From Bacillota bacterium (lineage in GTDB: Bacteria > Bacillota > Clostridia > Tissierellales > Peptoniphilaceae), in the NCBI GenBank assembly GCA_023393815.1, contig JAEXBU010000072.1:1-20377 (forward strand): a stretch of 20,377 nt of DNA, read 5' to 3'. Within the stretch, counting starts at the first letter, position 1. Each line of letters opens with the position of its first letter. The translations under genes and the position numbers were made by a program. Below the pieces are notes generated by a model that saw only the letters and a list, made by a program, of their open reading frames with translations, searched no databases and was not told the origin of the DNA. Shown one piece after another: positions 1 through 7,255 of this stretch.

Positions 1-632
1 TGCTTCCGGAGAATGGGGAGAAAGAGATCGTCCTCGTCTACTACCACGGCTGGGGAAGCGATGTAGAGAGCTCGCGCTTTCGGGCGAGCCTGTGGGCGGC
101 GGCCGATTATCCCGTTTTGGTCGTGGAAGAGGCACTGCACGGGGTGCGCGGCAGCTGGGATTACGAGGACATGGCCAAGCTTCCCTATGTAGTCTTCGAA
201 AACATGAAAGAATTTTCCACCGTCCTCGCGCGCGTCAAAGATCGCTATCCGTACAAAAAAATCGTCGTCTGCGGCCACTCCATGGGCGGCATTACGGCCA
301 TGGGGCTCTTGTCTCAAAAAGGTATCTCCGGTGCCATAGCCTTAAACGGCGCGGGAGATTGGCAGGCCATGGACAGGGATCCCTATAAAGACGCTGTAGC
401 CGTACAAAATCCGATCCTGCGAACGGACGAGCATAAGGACAAGGCGATTTGTATGCTCAACGGAGAGTTGGACGACGTGGTACATCCGCGTTATCAACAA
501 AATTACTACGAAAAACTAAAGACCGTACACGAGGGAAGGAAACCTCTTGTCTTTGAAATCATCGAAGGGACATCCCACGTGGTGACTACCAATATGATGG
601 CTATGACCTTGGACTTTTTGGAGAAAATGTAA
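1..632 (+). CDS. alpha/beta hydrolase, 5'-truncated by the window edge
   Basis: The reading frame is open from the first complete codon (position 3) to the TAA at 630-632, giving 209 visible residues, so the true start lies upstream of the window. Serine-hydrolase landmarks are present in order: an HGWGS oxyanion-type motif near the beginning, the nucleophile elbow GHSMGG (coded at about 273-290), a GELDD stretch that supplies the likely catalytic Asp, and GTSHV with the likely catalytic His near the C-terminus. The short fold and the SMGG elbow resemble YitV/prolyl-oligopeptidase-type esterases of Bacillota. The substrate cannot be told from sequence. No signal peptide can be judged because the N-terminus is missing. 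It is followed by a separate promoter for sua5, so it probably ends its own transcription unit, although I see no clear terminator. Confidence 0.8.
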   Translation, partial: LPENGEKEIVLVYYHGWGSDVESSRFRASLWAAADYPVLVVEEALHGVRGSWDYEDMAKLPYVVFENMKEFSTVLARVKDRYPYKKIVVCGHSMGGITAMGLLSQKGISGAIALNGAGDWQAMDRDPYKDAVAVQNPILRTDEHKDKAICMLNGELDDVVHPRYQQNYYEKLKTVHEGRKPLVFEIIEGTSHVVTTNMMAMTLDFLEKM

Positions 633-644
633 GGGAGATCCCTC

Positions 645-655
645 TATGGTATAAT
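645..655 (+). promoter_or_regulatory. extended -10 promoter of the sua5 operon
   Basis: A perfect TATAAT lies at 650-655, preceded by TGG at 647-649, which makes an extended -10 element. No good -35 is present at the expected distance, as is common for extended -10 promoters. Transcription would start near 662, leaving a leader of only about 14 nt that still holds the GAGGAGG ribosome site at 664-670. Confidence 0.65.
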
Positions 656-675
656 GATCTGTCGAGGAGGAATCC

Positions 676-1725
676 ATGGAAACGAAGGTTTTACACATAA
701 CGGACGAAAAGGATGTAGCGCAAATCGAAGAAGCTGCCCGCCTCTTGCGGGAGGGAGAATTGGTAATTTTTCCTACGGAAACCGTCTACGGCTTGGGGGC
801 GGACGGGTTAAACGAAGAGGCTGTGGATAAAATATTCGAGGCCAAAGGTAGGCCGAAAGACAATCCGTTGATCCTGCACATCGCCGATCCCGAACAAGTG
901 TTGGATTTGGTCAAGGTCATTCCGCCCAAGGGAAAGGACTGTATGGACGTCTTTTGGCCCGGACCCTTGACCTTAATTTTTGAGCGTTCGGAAAAAGTAT
1001 CGGACAGCATTACCGCCGGTGCGGACACGGTGGCCATTCGTATGCCGTCCCATCCCATTGCCCGCGCCATTTTAAAGGCGGCGGCTATTCCCGTGGCGGC
1101 TCCAAGCGCCAATACGTCGGGGCGTCCGTCGCCTACCCGCCTATCTCATGTCTTGGAAGATATGGAAGGGAAGGTACCCTTGATCGTGGATTCCGGCGAC
1201 GCTAATGTAGGGATCGAATCCACCGTTTTGGATGTGACCGTGGATCCGCCGATGATCTACCGGCCGGGTGGCGTGACCAAAGAAGATTTGGAAGCCATTC
1301 TCGGCGAGGTGGCCATCGACGAAACGACCATCGACGCGGACAACGATGCCGTGCCGAAAAGCCCGGGACAAAAGTATCGCCACTACGCGCCGAAGGGGGA
1401 CGGAACCCTCTTTGCCGGAAATTTAAAAAACATCGCGAAAGAAATCAACCGCCGCATCGCCGAATGCGATCCGTCTTTAAAGACGGCGGTTCTTTGTACC
1501 ACGGAGACGAAGGAACTTTACGAAGGCATGGATCTGTTGGTGGATATGGGTAGTCGCGAACATTTGGATGTAGTGGCCCACAATCTTTTCGACAGCCTCA
1601 GGCGCTGCGATGAAGAGGCCATCGACGTTTTGTTTGTGGAAGGTTTCGACTTTAGAGGTCTGGGCGTAGGCATTATGAATCGGCTGTTAAAAGCCTGTGG
1701 CGGAAAGGTGGTCTTGGGACTATGA
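676..1725 (+). CDS. sua5: L-threonylcarbamoyladenylate synthase, Sua5 type
   Basis: This enzyme makes threonylcarbamoyl-AMP from threonine, bicarbonate and ATP, the first step of the t6A37 modification of ANN-decoding tRNAs in the cytoplasm. The N-terminal YrdC/TsaC domain spans about residues 10-200. It contains FPTETVYGLG (about 32-41), KGRP with the conserved Lys (57-60) and PSANTSGRPSPT (143-154), the substrate and nucleotide pocket. A linker, SPGQKYRHYAP (229-239), leads to a C-terminal Sua5 domain, so at 349 aa this is the long Sua5 form rather than the short TsaC form. The ATG start follows GAGGAGG with a 5-nt gap. Its stop overlaps the next start as ATGA. It heads the seven-gene operon. 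In B. subtilis the homologue ywlC sits in the same context. Confidence 0.96.
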   Translation: METKVLHITDEKDVAQIEEAARLLREGELVIFPTETVYGLGADGLNEEAVDKIFEAKGRPKDNPLILHIADPEQVLDLVKVIPPKGKDCMDVFWPGPLTLIFERSEKVSDSITAGADTVAIRMPSHPIARAILKAAAIPVAAPSANTSGRPSPTRLSHVLEDMEGKVPLIVDSGDANVGIESTVLDVTVDPPMIYRPGGVTKEDLEAILGEVAIDETTIDADNDAVPKSPGQKYRHYAPKGDGTLFAGNLKNIAKEINRRIAECDPSLKTAVLCTTETKELYEGMDLLVDMGSREHLDVVAHNLFDSLRRCDEEAIDVLFVEGFDFRGLGVGIMNRLLKACGGKVVLGL

Positions 1726-2150
1726 ACATTCTCTACGTTTGCACGGGAAATACCTGCAGAAGCCCGATGGCGAAGTTGTTGACGGAACTCGAAGCGGATC
1801 GGCGAGGGCTGAATATTTCTGCGCGCGCGCGGGGCATGGCCGCCCGCGACGGTGAATCCATGAGTGCCGGCGCCTTAAAGGTGATGGCGGAAGAGGGAGT
1901 AAATGCCACCTTCTATAAATCCAAGAGGCTGCGCGAGGCGGATTTGGCATGGGCCGATAGGGTCTACGCCATGACGCACACCATGGCGGCGAATTTAAAG
2001 CGAGGCTTTCCCGATTACAAAGAAAAGATCGAAGCTTTTGCCGAAAAAGACGTGATCGATCCATTTGGCGGATCCCTGGAGATCTATCGACTGACAAAAG
2101 ACCGTCTGCTGGAAGAGATTAAGAGAAAATTAGAGGGGGAAAAGGCGTGA
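1722..2150 (+). CDS. ywlE: low-molecular-weight phosphatase, probable protein-arginine phosphatase YwlE
   Basis: This is a 142-aa member of the LMW-PTP fold. The P-loop CTGNTCRSP occupies residues 7-15, with nucleophile Cys7 and Arg13, and the general-acid Asp lies in DPFGG at 113-117. The residue after the GN pair is Thr11. In B. subtilis YwlE, Thr11 is the residue reported to favour phospho-arginine over phospho-tyrosine, where ordinary LMW-PTPs carry Ile. I therefore infer protein-arginine phosphatase activity, opposing the McsB kinase. No mcsB is visible here. The ATG overlaps the sua5 stop (ATGA), and the gene's own stop overlaps the GTG of rpiB, so it is translationally coupled on both sides. 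The neighbours sua5 and rpiB match the ywlC-ywlE-ywlF order, which supports the assignment. Confidence 0.9.
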   Translation: MNILYVCTGNTCRSPMAKLLTELEADRRGLNISARARGMAARDGESMSAGALKVMAEEGVNATFYKSKRLREADLAWADRVYAMTHTMAANLKRGFPDYKEKIEAFAEKDVIDPFGGSLEIYRLTKDRLLEEIKRKLEGEKA

Positions 2151-2590
2151 AAATTGCCATGGGCGCCGATCACGGCGGATACAGACGAAAAGAAATGTTA
2201 AAAGCGTACGTAGAAGAAAAGGGACATTCCGTCGTCGATGTGGGAACGGATTCCACGGAGTCCGTGGATTACCCCGTTTACGGAAAGCGCGCGGCGCATC
2301 TCGTGGCCGACGGAACTTGCGAGAAGGGCATTTTAATCTGCGGCTCGGGTCTCGGGATCGGCATGGCCGCCAACAAAGTAAAGGGCGTTCGCTGCGCCAT
2401 GGTTTCCGAACCCTACTCGGCCGAACTTTCCCGCCGGCACAACGACGCCAACATGATTTCCATGGGAGCGCGAACCATCGGCGGCGACATGATGAAAGAA
2501 ATCGTAGACGCCTTTTTGGAAACGGAATTTGAAGGCGGGCGTCACGCCCGTCGCGTAGCGATGATCGAGGAGGAAACATGGGAAAAGTAA
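2147..2590 (+). CDS. rpiB: ribose-5-phosphate isomerase B
   Basis: This enzyme interconverts ribose 5-phosphate and ribulose 5-phosphate in the pentose phosphate pathway. At 147 aa it has the usual RpiB length. It starts with MKIAMGADHGGY, in which Asp8 and His9 bind the substrate. The catalytic Cys65 lies in CGSGLGIG and the ring-opening His98 in RRHND. The related LacA/LacB galactose-6-phosphate isomerases share the fold, but the Cys and the ywl-type context favour RpiB. The start is GTG (2147-2149), overlapping the ywlE stop as GTGA. The 3' end overlaps upp by 13 nt and carries the upp ribosome site inside its coding sequence. Confidence 0.93.
   Translation: MKIAMGADHGGYRRKEMLKAYVEEKGHSVVDVGTDSTESVDYPVYGKRAAHLVADGTCEKGILICGSGLGIGMAANKVKGVRCAMVSEPYSAELSRRHNDANMISMGARTIGGDMMKEIVDAFLETEFEGGRHARRVAMIEEETWEK
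2567..2574 (+). promoter_or_regulatory. ribosome binding site of upp inside the rpiB 3' end
   Basis: GAGGAGGA lies 3 nt before the upp ATG at 2578 and is wholly inside the last codons of rpiB. It fixes the upp start and suggests coupled translation. Confidence 0.75.
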
Positions 2591-3207
2591 CGGTAACCGA
2601 ACACCCTTTAATCCAACATAAACTGACGCTTTTAAGAGAAGCGTCCACATCCAGCAAAGACTTCAGGCAACTTTTAACGGAAATCACCATGCTCATGGGC
2701 TATGAGCTGACGAGGGATCTCCCCATTCAGGACAAGGCCATCGAAACTCCCATGGGGCACGCGGTAGGGAAGGAAATGGCAGGAAAAAAACCGGTGATCG
2801 TTCCCGTCTTGCGAGCCGGTCTGGGCATGGTGGACGGCCTTTTGAACTTGATCCCCGGAGCTCGCGTGGGCCACATCGGCCTGTATCGGGATCCGCAAAC
2901 CTTGGAACCTGTGGAATACTACTGCAAGCTTCCCAAAGACGTGGAAGAGCGGGAAGTGATCGTCGTGGATCCCATGCTCGCCACCGGCGGGTCTTTGGCC
3001 GCCGCCGTGAACTTTGTGAAGCAACGGGGCGCCACGTCCATTCGCGCCCTGTGTCTTTTGGCCGCCCCGGAAGGACTCGCGGCCTTCCAAAAGGCCCATT
3101 CCGACGTGGATCTGTACGTGTCGTGCATCGATGAAAAATTAGACGAGCACGCTTATATTGTGCCGGGCCTCGGCGATGCGGGAGATCGGATCTTCGGAAC
3201 GAAGTAG
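2578..3207 (+). CDS. upp: uracil phosphoribosyltransferase
   Basis: This enzyme salvages uracil by joining it to PRPP to give UMP. The protein is 209 aa, the normal length of bacterial Upp. The PRPP-binding loop is VDPMLATGGS (about 130-139). The family-specific C-terminal uracil-binding stretch is YIVPGLGDAGDR (193-204). VPVLRAGLGM (75-84) is the conserved core region of type I phosphoribosyltransferases of this family. The ATG is set by the strong ribosome site in the end of rpiB. The gene ends with TAG at 3205-3207, 10 nt before the preferred start of the next gene. Linkage of upp to rpiB and ywlE is conserved in other Bacillota. Confidence 0.96.
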   Translation: MGKVTVTEHPLIQHKLTLLREASTSSKDFRQLLTEITMLMGYELTRDLPIQDKAIETPMGHAVGKEMAGKKPVIVPVLRAGLGMVDGLLNLIPGARVGHIGLYRDPQTLEPVEYYCKLPKDVEEREVIVVDPMLATGGSLAAAVNFVKQRGATSIRALCLLAAPEGLAAFQKAHSDVDLYVSCIDEKLDEHAYIVPGLGDAGDRIFGTK

Positions 3208-3217
3208 TAGGTGCAGT

Positions 3218-4252
3218 ATGAAAATCTTGTTATGGCCCTTTCTCGTCGCGGCCCTTATTAGTGCAATCGCCACGCCCATCGTTCGAAAAGGCGCCATTCG
3301 TTTCGGTTTTATGGACATTCCCAAAGACGAGCGCCGAGTCCACAAAAAAGCCATCCCGCTGAGCGGCGGCTTGGCGATTTTTCTCGCCGTCGTCGCGGCG
3401 GTACTCATTTTTCTTCCTATAGAAAGGGAAAAAATCGCTTACTTAGTGGGCGCTTCGGTTATCGTCCTCACCGGCCTTTACGACGACAAATTCGCCATGA
3501 GCGCCAAGGCTAAGTTTGCCATGGAAATTTTAGCGGCAGCGATTTTAATTTTCGGCGGTATCAAGATCACTTTCTTTACCAATCCCTTTTATAGCGCCGA
3601 TCTACTCATTAACCTGGACTGGCTCGCCATTCCCATTACGATTTTTTGGGTCGTGGGCATCACCAATACCATTAATTTAATTGACGGGTTGGACGGATTG
3701 GCCTGCGGCATAAGTGCCATCGCCTCCATCAGCCTGATGTTTGTGGCGCACCGGCTCCATCACGACGAAATGGCCATATTAGCCGCCATATTGGCCGGGG
3801 GCTGTTTGGGCTTTTTGCCCTTTAACTTCAATCCGGCGAAGATTTTCATGGGCGATACGGGTGCCTTGTTTTTAGGCTTCACCCTCAGCTTTCTTGCCAT
3901 CGAGGGGGTCATGAAGTCCATTGCCATGATCACGATTTTTATTCCCGTGTTGATCCTTGGTGTGCCTGTTTTTGACACCACCTTTGCCATGATCCGCCGA
4001 AAGCTGTCGGGCAAAAGCATCGCCGAGGCGGACAAGGGGCATCTCCATCACCGACTTTTGCGCCACGGTTTGAATCAAAGGCAAACCGTTCTCGCCCTTT
4101 ACGGGGTGAGCATCGTTTTCGGCGGTATCGGCAATATCGTCAGTACCATGCACGAAAAAAATGGCCTAATTACGGCGATTCTCATCATCGCCGCTGTCGG
4201 CGTGCTGGCTCTGTTTTTGGGTCTGTTGAATGAAAGAGAGGAAGAGAATTGA
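3218..4252 (+). CDS. tagO: undecaprenyl-phosphate GlcNAc-1-phosphate transferase (TagO/WecA type)
   Basis: This polytopic membrane enzyme moves GlcNAc-1-phosphate from UDP-GlcNAc to undecaprenyl phosphate, starting teichoic acid or other surface glycopolymers on the cytoplasmic face. Family landmarks are GLYDDK with the Asp pair at 89-90, NLIDGLDGLA (153-162), GDTGALFLG (212-220) and the HLHHRLLRHG loop (275-284) typical of WecA/TagO rather than MraY. About ten hydrophobic segments span 344 aa. I chose ATG 3218 because AGGTG precedes it with a 4-nt gap and the protein then begins with a membrane helix. A longer frame opens at 3158 but would run 50 nt into upp with no matching N-terminus. The next gene, a UDP-GlcNAc 2-epimerase, fits a role in making surface polymer precursors. 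Exact polymer unknown. Confidence 0.92.
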   Translation: MKILLWPFLVAALISAIATPIVRKGAIRFGFMDIPKDERRVHKKAIPLSGGLAIFLAVVAAVLIFLPIEREKIAYLVGASVIVLTGLYDDKFAMSAKAKFAMEILAAAILIFGGIKITFFTNPFYSADLLINLDWLAIPITIFWVVGITNTINLIDGLDGLACGISAIASISLMFVAHRLHHDEMAILAAILAGGCLGFLPFNFNPAKIFMGDTGALFLGFTLSFLAIEGVMKSIAMITIFIPVLILGVPVFDTTFAMIRRKLSGKSIAEADKGHLHHRLLRHGLNQRQTVLALYGVSIVFGGIGNIVSTMHEKNGLITAILIIAAVGVLALFLGLLNEREEEN

Positions 4253-5373
4253 AAGTATTGTCTGTTTTCGGCACGCGGCCCGAGGCTATTAAAATGGCGC
4301 CCATCGTCCTGGCCTTGAAAGAGCGCGGGGACGTGGAAAGCATCGTCGCCGTCACCGGCCAACACAGGGAAATGCTGGATCAGGTGCTGGCCATTTTCGG
4401 CATCGTTCCGGACTACGATCTGGATATATTCACCCCCGGTCAAAGTTTAACAGACATCGCCGTGCGCTCCCTTCGGGGATTGGAAACCATCTTTACAAAC
4501 GTAAAGCCCGACCTTCTCCTGGTACAGGGGGATACTTCCACGGTGTTTGCGGCGGCTCTTTCCGCTTTTTACCACGGTGTTAAAATCGGCCACGTGGAAG
4601 CGGGGCTTCGCAGCCACAATCTCTATTCGCCCTACCCGGAAGAGGCCAATCGCAAGCTCACCGGCGTCCTCGCCAATTACCACTTCGCGCCCACGGAGGC
4701 CAATCGTCAAAACCTTTTAAATGAAGGTTACGACGATAAGGATATTTACATTACCGGCAACACCGTCATCGACGCCCTAGCCTATACGAAGCGGGACGAC
4801 TTTCTCTTTGACGAGGCGGTTCTAAATGCCATCGACTTTCAAAAGAAAAAAACCATTCTCCTGACCTGCCACCGCCGGGAAAACATCGGCGCGCCGATGA
4901 AGCGGATTTTTTCCGCCGTTCGCCGGATCGCCGACGAAAACGACGACGTGGAAGTGATTTTTCCCGTGCACTTAAATCCCAAGGTGCGAAAGGTGGCCGA
5001 AGAGGTATTGGGCGGGGCGAAAAACATTCACCGCATCGAACCGATGGACTACTTGCCCTTTTCCAATGTTATGGCGAGAAGTACGATTGTGGTCACCGAC
5101 AGCGGTGGCATTCAGGAAGAAGCGCCCCATTTCGGCATTCCCGTCCTCGTGGTTCGCGAGGAAACCGAGCGGGCGGAAGGAATTGCCGCCGGCACGGCGA
5201 AATTGGTAGGTACGGACGAAGAGGCGATTTACGAGGCCATTCGCCTGCTTTTGGAAGATGAAAATGCTTATGACGCCATGGCCAAGGCCGTCAATCCTTA
5301 CGGCGACGGCCGCGCAGCCGAGCGCATCGTGGACATTATTTTAGGCAAAGAAGGGGGCGGGCGGAACAAGTGA
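4249..5373 (+). CDS. wecB: UDP-N-acetylglucosamine 2-epimerase (non-hydrolysing)
   Basis: This enzyme interconverts UDP-GlcNAc and UDP-ManNAc, supplying ManNAc for teichoic acid linkage units or capsule. The 374-aa protein has the GT-B fold signatures VFGTRPEAIKMAP (6-18), QGDTSTVF (93-100), GHVEAGLRS (114-122), CHRREN (207-212) and a C-terminal DSGGIQEEA with the nucleotide-contact residues. These include the acidic residues Asp95, Glu117 and Glu131 and His208, matching those named as catalytic in the family. The start is TTG at 4249, overlapping the tagO stop at 4250-4252. A GAGG-rich stretch sits just upstream. The Bacillus equivalent is mnaA. Pairing with tagO suggests that one enzyme consumes and the other diverts the same UDP-GlcNAc pool. 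Confidence 0.95.
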   Translation: MKVLSVFGTRPEAIKMAPIVLALKERGDVESIVAVTGQHREMLDQVLAIFGIVPDYDLDIFTPGQSLTDIAVRSLRGLETIFTNVKPDLLLVQGDTSTVFAAALSAFYHGVKIGHVEAGLRSHNLYSPYPEEANRKLTGVLANYHFAPTEANRQNLLNEGYDDKDIYITGNTVIDALAYTKRDDFLFDEAVLNAIDFQKKKTILLTCHRRENIGAPMKRIFSAVRRIADENDDVEVIFPVHLNPKVRKVAEEVLGGAKNIHRIEPMDYLPFSNVMARSTIVVTDSGGIQEEAPHFGIPVLVVREETERAEGIAAGTAKLVGTDEEAIYEAIRLLLEDENAYDAMAKAVNPYGDGRAAERIVDIILGKEGGGRNK

Positions 5374-6674
5374 AAAGACGGAAGTCGATTTTTCTCCTTT
5401 TGTTGGCCCTCGGCTTGCTCGTAGGTGCGGCTCCGCCGCCGACGAATGCGCCGGGGAACGCGCCGACAAAAAAAGTGGAAGAGCCGAGAGATCAAAAAGA
5501 AAAGATTCGCACGAGCAAAGGCGTCCTCCCCATGACCGCCACGGAGAAAAAACAATTTGACGACGCCATGGCCAAGCCCGACAATGTGTTGCTCAAAAGC
5601 TACCTTATCGGCGACTACGAAACGGGAAAAATTTACAAAGAACATAATGCCGACATCCCCGTGGGTCTCGCCTCCACGACAAAGCTTATGACCGTCTATT
5701 GCGTCATGGACGCCGTGGATCGGGGAGAAATTGCCATGAAAGATCCCGTTACCATCGATCATGCGGCGGCGTCCATGCACGGAAGCGTGTACAAGACCAA
5801 AGAAGGCGAAGTCTATACCGTAGAGGAACTCCTTCACGCGGGCATGATCGTCTCCGGAAACGACGCCATGATCGCCCTGGCCGATCGCATCGCCGGAAGC
5901 GAGGCGGCCTTTGTGACGCGCATGAACGCCAAGGCGCAGGAAATGGGCTTTACCCATATGCACTTTATTAACGTTCACGGCCTTACGGACTACGCTGCCA
6001 ACGATTACAACATGGCCACGGCACGGGAAATGTTCGAGTTGTCGAGACAACTTTTGCGAAAGTATCCCATCATCTTGGATGCCGCCTGTCGATTGAAAAT
6101 CGAGGAGCCGGACAGAGGCTATAAAAGTTTCGCTACCAATCCGCTTTTGGGTATTCTTCCGGGGATCGACGGCTTAAAAACCGGCTACACCGGAGCCGCC
6201 GGCCGCTGCTTTATCGCTACCGGAAAGACAAAAGCGGAAGGGAATTTTCTACCTACACGCTTTATCGGCGTCTACATGGGCGCAGAAAACGACATGAACC
6301 GCTACGCCGCCTCCCTGCGCCTGTCCGAAGAAGCCATGAGCCATCGAAACAAAATCGTAGCCGGCAAATCGGACGAGTTGGGTTTACTGGAATTAAACGG
6401 GGCGAGCCCGAGAAAAAACCCGGTTTACGTCAATAAAGACGTGGTGTACAACGTCGGTCCAGGCGAAGAAATCAAACGCTATGTGGACTATTACGAGATT
6501 ACGCCGCCTCATTCGAGAAAAGAACCCGTGGGCGTCGTGCGTTTCATGGCAGGAGACAAAGAGGTAGCGAAACGGGAAGTCTTTGTAAAAGAAGATATAA
6601 AAAAACCGAACCCGATCCTTACCTACAGGGATCTTATGGCCGACGTGTTCCGCGCCATGGAAAAGGCCGCTTGA
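5370..6674 (+). CDS. dacF: D-alanyl-D-alanine carboxypeptidase, DacF/PBP5 family
   Basis: This is a secreted or membrane-associated penicillin-binding protein that removes the terminal D-Ala from peptidoglycan stem peptides (peptidase family S11). The 434-aa product has a signal peptide in residues 1-21 (KRRK followed by a hydrophobic core). A Pro/Lys-rich spacer follows, then the catalytic motifs STTK (Ser102, Lys105), SGN (162-164) and KTG (270-272). About 130 residues after the KTG-containing domain form the usual beta-rich PBP5 C-terminal domain. Start GTG 5370 overlaps the wecB stop at 5371-5373. A C-terminal amphipathic anchor is not obvious but the last helix may serve. It is the last gene of the operon, and its stop codon overlaps the -35 box of the tRNA promoter. 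The assignment to DacF rather than DacA is uncertain. Confidence 0.93.
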   Translation: MKRRKSIFLLLLALGLLVGAAPPPTNAPGNAPTKKVEEPRDQKEKIRTSKGVLPMTATEKKQFDDAMAKPDNVLLKSYLIGDYETGKIYKEHNADIPVGLASTTKLMTVYCVMDAVDRGEIAMKDPVTIDHAAASMHGSVYKTKEGEVYTVEELLHAGMIVSGNDAMIALADRIAGSEAAFVTRMNAKAQEMGFTHMHFINVHGLTDYAANDYNMATAREMFELSRQLLRKYPIILDAACRLKIEEPDRGYKSFATNPLLGILPGIDGLKTGYTGAAGRCFIATGKTKAEGNFLPTRFIGVYMGAENDMNRYAASLRLSEEAMSHRNKIVAGKSDELGLLELNGASPRKNPVYVNKDVVYNVGPGEEIKRYVDYYEITPPHSRKEPVGVVRFMAGDKEVAKREVFVKEDIKKPNPILTYRDLMADVFRAMEKAA

Positions 6675-6699
6675 CAGAAAAATTTTTGCTTGGTACAAT
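6671..6699 (+). promoter_or_regulatory. strong promoter of tRNA-Arg
   Basis: A consensus TTGACA (6671-6676) and TACAAT (6694-6699) are separated by exactly 17 bp, and the -10 is extended by TGG at 6691-6693. Transcription would start near 6706, about 4 nt before the tRNA. The -35 box contains the dacF stop codon TGA (6672-6674). Confidence 0.88.
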
Positions 6700-6709
6700 C
6701 TTTTGGTAT

Positions 6710-6786
6710 GGACCCGTAGTTCAGCTGGATAGAATGTTGCCCTCCGAAGGCAGAGATCGTTGGTTCGAATCCAATCGGGTCCGCCA
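6710..6786 (+). tRNA. tRNA-Arg, anticodon CCG
   Basis: The 77-nt cloverleaf has a perfect acceptor stem (GGACCCG with CGGGTCC), D stem GTTC/GAAT, and an anticodon stem TTGCC/GGCAG around the loop CTCCGAA. The anticodon at positions 34-36 is CCG, reading CGG codons. The T loop is TTCGAAT, the discriminator base is G, and the 3' CCA is encoded. It has its own promoter and terminator. Confidence 0.95.
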
Positions 6787-6795
6787 AAACTGTGT

Positions 6796-6840
6796 ATGGT
6801 CAGATTGCAATCGCCTTGCAATCCGGCCATTTTTTCTTTT
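6796..6840 (+). terminator. rho-independent terminator after tRNA-Arg
   Basis: A 14-bp stem pairs 6796-6809 with 6817-6830 across a 7-nt loop. It has one G-T pair and one A-C mismatch. It is followed directly by TTTTTTCTTTT. It ends the tRNA-Arg transcript 10 nt after the CCA end. Confidence 0.85.
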
Positions 6841-6927
6841 CGTATTTGTGTGGGCGTCGATGAGTTTTTCCCATTTGCGCATCTTTTTTAAAAAGTTTTT
6901 CCGGAGAAAAACCGTCGTAGAAAGTAC
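6841..6927. other. spacer between tRNA-Arg and tRNA-Pro units
   Basis: This AT-rich stretch holds no convincing gene. It contains a small inverted repeat, GTTTTTC (6895-6901) and GAAAAAC (6906-6912) around CGGA, which is not followed by a T-run and may be chance. Confidence 0.4.
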
Positions 6928-6956
6928 TTGTAAAATATGCACAATACCTGTATAAT
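6928..6956 (+). promoter_or_regulatory. promoter of the tRNA-Pro pair
   Basis: TTGTAA (6928-6933) and a perfect TATAAT (6951-6956) are separated by 17 bp. The expected start is near 6963, 11 nt before the first tRNA-Pro. Confidence 0.75.
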
Positions 6957-6973
6957 GATGGAGTAAGCTGTTG

Positions 6974-7050
6974 CGGGGTGTGGCGCAGTTTGGTAGCGCA
7001 CATGGTTTGGGACCATGGGGTCGAAGGTTCAAATCCTTTCACCCCGACCA
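6974..7050 (+). tRNA. tRNA-Pro, anticodon TGG
   Basis: A 77-nt cloverleaf has a perfect acceptor stem (CGGGGTG with CACCCCG), D stem GCGC/GCGC, and anticodon stem CATGG/CCATG around loop TTTGGGA, giving anticodon TGG. The T arm is GAAGG-TTCAAAT-CCTTT, the discriminator is A, and CCA is encoded. It is cotranscribed with the next tRNA-Pro. Confidence 0.96.
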
Positions 7051-7078
7051 CTCTAAACACTTTCAATAACAAATATAG

Positions 7079-7155
7079 CGGGGTGTAGCGCAGTTTGGTA
7101 GCGCGCATGCTTCGGGAGCATGAGGTCGAAGGTTCAAATCCTTTCACTCCGACCA
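7079..7155 (+). tRNA. tRNA-Pro, anticodon CGG
   Basis: A 77-nt cloverleaf, nearly identical to the tRNA-Pro 28 nt upstream except in the anticodon arm and a few single positions. The anticodon loop TTCGGGA sits on stem CATGC/GCATG and gives anticodon CGG. The acceptor stem has one G-T pair (CGGGGTG with CACTCCG). CCA is encoded. A tandem duplication followed by anticodon divergence is likely. Confidence 0.96.
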
Positions 7156-7159
7156 GATC

Positions 7160-7188
7160 GAGATTCGCTTCGGCGGGTCTCTTTTTTT
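7160..7188 (+). terminator. rho-independent terminator of the tRNA-Pro pair
   Basis: A 9-bp stem (7160-7168 with 7173-7181, two G-T pairs) closes a TTCG tetraloop and is followed by seven T residues. Confidence 0.88.
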
Positions 7189-7215
7189 GCGGTGTATGTT
7201 AAAAATATTGCTATT

Positions 7216-7244
7216 TTGTCACGGCGGCTTTCATGTGGTATATT
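7216..7244 (+). promoter_or_regulatory. promoter of pta
   Basis: TTGTCA (7216-7221) and TATATT (7239-7244) are 17 bp apart, and TGG at 7236-7238 extends the -10. The expected start is near 7251, leaving a leader of about 70 nt. Confidence 0.75.
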
Positions 7245-7255
7245 TAATGTGACTG

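Noticed and set aside
3158..3217. Upstream extension of the tagO frame by 20 codons
   Set aside because: It overlaps the end of upp, has no ribosome site, and delays the first membrane helix. ATG 3218 has AGGTG in place.
6895..6912. Inverted repeat GTTTTTC/GAAAAAC in the spacer before tRNA-Pro
   Set aside because: It is made of homopolymer runs in AT-rich DNA, has no T-run after it, and bears no relation to a gene end.
6671..7147. Open frames of 94-145 codons over the tRNA cluster on both strands, including translations with WIRTNDLCLRR- and GFEPSTSCSR-type text
   Set aside because: These are translations across or antisense to tRNA genes, a well-known source of false protein entries. They lack ribosome sites, and the three tRNA cloverleafs explain the DNA.
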